This document shows positions 61,101 to 64,000 of a stretch of DNA of 64,000 bases, one piece after another. The notes beneath the pieces are model-generated. The model was not told where the DNA came from. It worked only from the letters and a program-made list of their open reading frames with translations, and did not search any database. Positions within the stretch are counted from its first letter, which is position 1, and every line of letters starts with the position of its first letter. A program made the translations under genes and the position numbers. The stretch comes from Purshia tridentata (lineage: Eukaryota > Streptophyta > Magnoliopsida > Rosales > Rosaceae), in contig QANT01000025.1 of assembly GCA_003254885.1 (NCBI GenBank), positions 23,877 through 87,876 on the forward strand, read 5' to 3'.

Positions 61101-61922
61101 AACTTTACAGACTGGTCGCCGCTTCCAATGCGAATGTACCAACTCCAACATATTATGCGTCAATCCATCTCTTCCTAAACCAACAGAAAAACAAGTCACT
61201 CAACACTCAACAGCAGTAAAGCAACAACAAAAACACCAACACAGCAGCAAAGCAAAGTGCTCACCGAGATTGACTTGGCGATTATCGGACAAATGGGGCT
61301 TGACGAGCATTTTGACCTCCCATTTCCTCAAGGGCTCTCCGAGAATCTCCTCCCTTGTCTTTTCCTGCCTCGGATACTTCCCAAACTGAAAGGGCCTCAG
61401 CATTTCCACCTGCTTCACTCCCTTGGTTCCGGGAATCAACGGACCGACGGAGTCGAAAAGCGGAACCTTCCGCCTCATCTTCTTCTCCTTGGCGCTCTTC
61501 AACGGAGCCTTTCCGGTCCACGGCCTCGGCATTGTGGGCGGTGCGAAGGGCAAGAAGGCCGGTTCGCGAATGGCCAAAGGCTTGGCCTTCGGGGTCTCGG
61601 AGTAGCTGAATTGGAACTCGAAGGGCGCGCCGGGGAGGAGGTACGACACCCCATTTTCGCCGACGACGACGGAGCGGTCGCCGTCGGATTGGATGACACC
61701 CTCGCGTACAGGCTTGTAGTATTTGGTGCGGCGGTGGAGGGATTTGAGGGCTGGGTTGGGAGGAGGGGCATTTTGGGACTTTTTCAGGGAAGGCGGGTAT
61801 TTGGGAAGTGGGATTGGTGGGGAAAAAGAAGAGGAGGTGGAGGAATTTGGGTCGTTTGGGGGCGGGGTTGAAGGGAGAGAAGAGAAGAGGTTGAAGGCTG
61901 GTAGTGATGCTATGATCGCCAT
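58192..61922 (-). CDS. CAF2: CRS2-associated factor 2, chloroplastic (two CRM domains)
   Basis: Partner of the peptidyl-tRNA-hydrolase-like CRS2 in splicing chloroplast group II introns. Six exons: 61922-61265, 61174-61047, 60879-60654, 60183-60056, 59708-59567, 58613-58192, giving 567 residues in frame. The N-terminus is Ser/Pro-rich, as in a plastid transit peptide. The first CRM domain (about 223-300) has [36 protein letters not shown]. The second (about 308-400) has [46 protein letters not shown]. The C-terminal exon resembles the CRS2-binding end and has an acidic Asp/Ser/Tyr cluster. A TTG in frame upstream is ignored. Length agrees with Arabidopsis CAF2. Confidence 0.95.
58945..58965. 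repeat. GA microsatellite in last CAF2 intron
   Basis: Short GA run within the intron between 58614 and 59566. Confidence 0.8.
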
Positions 61923-61998
61923 GGAAACTGAGCTACCCAACTCTTCTTTTTAGTTCATGCAGGCATGCCGCAAAACCCAAAAGGGAGGGAATGGGTAG

Positions 61999-62383
61999 GA
62001 TAAGGCCTTCTTTTTTTCTGGTTTTCTGGTTTTCCTGTTGCTTTGCACTCCCTGAAAGAGAGTGATGATATTTTCAGTGTGTACGACATTAATTTAGAGC
62101 AGCATCAAGATTAGATTAGGCCCGTATTGTAATTTTCCCTCCCAAACTTACACATTAATGTCATCTCTATTTAATTGTATAATAGATAAGGCCTTCTTTT
62201 TTTCTGGTTTTCTGGTTTTTCTGTTGCTTTGCACTCCCTGAAAGAGAGTGATGATATTTTCAGTGTGTACGACATTAATTTATCCGGCGTTTTTAAGAGC
62301 AGCATCAAGATTAGATTAGGCCCGTATTGTAATTTTCCCTCCCAAACTTACACATTAATGTCATCTCTATTTAATTGTATAAT
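61999..62383. repeat. Two-copy tandem duplication, about 186 bp, upstream of CAF2
   Basis: Copies at 61999-62184 and 62185-62383 are nearly identical: both start GATAAGGCCTTCTTTTTTTC and contain GTGTACGACATTAATTTA. The second copy has an extra ~13 bases (TCCGGCGTTTTTA). The first copy lies about 80 bases before the CAF2 start, so a stretch of leader or promoter has been doubled. Confidence 0.92.
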
Positions 62384-62389
62384 TTTATA

Positions 62390-63520
62390 AATACTTTCCA
62401 CAACAAAGGGATAATAGCTTTTATCGTATATAATATGATATGTTACGTTATTAAGATATTAGAAATATGATATTAAAGTGTTAATTGTGATTTGATGTTA
62501 TGTCATTGTTTATTTATCACATTATTTTTTAGAAAGACCATTTTAAACATTTTTATAAATTTTACAAAATAGATCAAATATATGTTATGTTCTCCCTTTA
62601 TATCACTATAACCACCATCCTCTGTCCACCATTCTTCTCCTTCACTTTCTCCTCCATCACCATTCCTTTCTCTACATCTCCCCTTTCCAACCCCCTTTTC
62701 CATCAACATAAATATCTTGATTTTACTTATTAATAAAGTGCACTACTAGGTGTGGCTTTCTTCAAAGAATTTGGTAAGCATTTGGAAATTTTTATACAAT
62801 ATAGTTTTTGAGGTTTCAAGTTTCCAAGAAAACCTATTAAAACCAAAAAATTTTAAACTCAATCGAGTGATAAACCAAATATTATGTTACAAGGTTTTCA
62901 TGAACAAAGTGTGGAATCCTATGGCTGTAGTGCTTTTTCTGCATCCAGCTCACAATTTATCTCCACACAAGATAAGGCACCTTGTATGCACATCATATTA
63001 TTTTATTATTAAAAAAACAACAATATAATAGAATCGATCACAATATGAGAGTTTCATGTGAGTTGAGAATTAAATTTGAAAAAATTAATTAGGAATAAAA
63101 GAAAATGTTATTCATCTCAAATTTTCCCCTTATTCATGTAACAAATGAGATGCATACCACGTTATTGTATTGAAAAAATAACAATATTGTAAAATCTAAT
63201 ATATGAATGTCACATAGGTTGGGAATGAGACTTTTTTTTTTTCTGGCCAAGATAGGTTGGGAATGAATTAATGTGTATTACATTGTCCAAAAATATTTAG
63301 CCCCAACCCATTCATTGAGAAGCTCATTGATTCAACAAAAAATGTGGATGAAAATGACAATTTGGCCACCACCGCACACCATTGTCAACCCTAATTATGA
63401 TAAAGCCCAAGCTATACCGACTACCCTTTGCTGCTAAGTTGACCACCTTTTTTTTTTCTTTTTTATTCCCTTTTTGCCCCTCCAGTAAAAAAAAAAAATC
63501 TCTCTTCCTCCTTCCCTCAC
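62390..63520. other. Intergenic DNA
   Basis: AT-rich, with no supportable gene. Includes one micro-insertion (63214-63266). Confidence 0.5.
63214..63266. mobile_element. Micro-insertion with 15-bp repeats and CTTGGCC core
   Basis: ATAGGTTGGGAATGA occurs at 63214-63228 and 63252-63266. The 23-bp insert reads, on the minus strand, CTTGGCCAG then A11 then GTC. The first seven bases equal those of the insert at 24352. Confidence 0.75.
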
Positions 63521-63521
63521 C

Positions 63522-64000
63522 GGACCACCCACCGCACCCAGACGCTGGCGCGACCTCACTTAGCCATCGCGCCACCCACCCCACCCAACCCAACCACTGG
63601 TGCGACCCCACTACACTTTGCTTGTTTAGAAACTTTTCGACACTGGTGTGTCGAAATTTTAGTGATTATTCGACATTCTATTGTCGAACGTATGCAGTAT
63701 TTTTGGTAAGCAATCACCGAATAGAGGTATTCTACCGAACATATTACTTATATTTAGTCATAAGCTGCCGAACATTTTTGTATTTTTCGATAGCATGCTA
63801 CCGAATGAGTTTGTAGAGAGCTGGTGGCTGGGGTGGGGTCGCGCAGTAGCTGGGTTGGGTGGGAATTGGGTCGTAGTGGCTGGATTGGGTGGATGAGGGG
63901 TCGCGCGGTGGCTGGGTTGGGTGGAGATGAGGTCGCGCAAAAGAGAGAGAGAGTCGCGCAAAAAGAGAAAGAGAGGGGGTGGGTCACGCTAGTAGCTGGG
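63522..64000. repeat. GC-rich inverted and tandem repeat, cut by window end
   Basis: The arm at 63522-63608 (CACCCA, TGGCGCGACC, CCCACCCAACCCAACCA) is the inverse of units at 63829-64000 (GGTCGCGC, GGCTGGGTTGGGTGG). On the right side the unit recurs about four times with a period near 35-45 bp. Between the arms lie AT-rich hairpin segments with TCGA..TCGA and CTACCGAA motifs. Probably a transposon end or foldback; the rest is outside. Confidence 0.6.

Noticed and set aside
61257-61871. 204-codon plus-strand frame opposite CAF2 exon 1
   Set aside because: It is an antisense shadow of a GC-rich, Ser/Pro-rich coding exon. Its own product looks like no protein family.
1-64000. CRISPR arrays, operons, prophage or bacterial systems
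   Set aside because: None seen. Intron-rich genes and plant transposons show this is plant nuclear DNA.

Overview
This is a plant nuclear (eudicot) window: AT-rich intergenic DNA, genes with short exons and GT..AG introns, chloroplast- and peroxisome-targeted proteins, and plant transposons. Protein style suggests a Rosaceae-like genome, but that is impression only. All exon boundaries were derived by hand from frame continuity, splice dinucleotides and remembered family sequence. No transcript was seen.

Layout. 1-4.6 kb is intergenic. 4.8-6.7 kb (+) holds a seven-exon LOG cytokinin-activating enzyme. 8.5-11.6 kb (-) holds a membrane-anchored GH9 endoglucanase. 12.8-19.7 kb is a locally duplicated block: an F-box relic, a gene with three Myb/SANT-like modules (+), a stub of that gene, then an intact F-box gene (-). 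19.7-27.5 kb is repeat-rich and carries a MITE, a frame-broken gene with an HSF-type DNA-binding domain, a PIF/Harbinger-like element with an ORF1 relic, and a foldback.

28-50 kb holds five genes on the minus strand: peroxisomal DHNA-CoA synthase (phylloquinone pathway), two GH28 polygalacturonases separated by about 6 kb that contains a copia solo LTR, an intronless PPR protein, and pyroglutamyl peptidase I. QCR8 (51 kb, +) diverges from the peptidase. A hAT-like element follows, then a multi-membrane-span protein and the chloroplast group II intron splicing factor CAF2 (both -). The right edge is a GC-rich repeat cut by the window end.

The genes form no operon-like system. The one functional theme is cell-wall remodelling: one endoglucanase and two polygalacturonases within 36 kb.

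The most unusual signal is a set of about ten micro-insertions. Each is a 7-30 bp insert, usually with an A/T run, between perfect 10-17 bp direct repeats. Several share a CTTGGCC-poly(A) core. They look like the extreme minimum of target-primed reverse transcription. Other clear elements are a 68-bp foldback with 9-bp target duplications (Mutator-like), the Harbinger, hAT and copia elements with recognisable target duplications, and the F-box/Myb duplication block.
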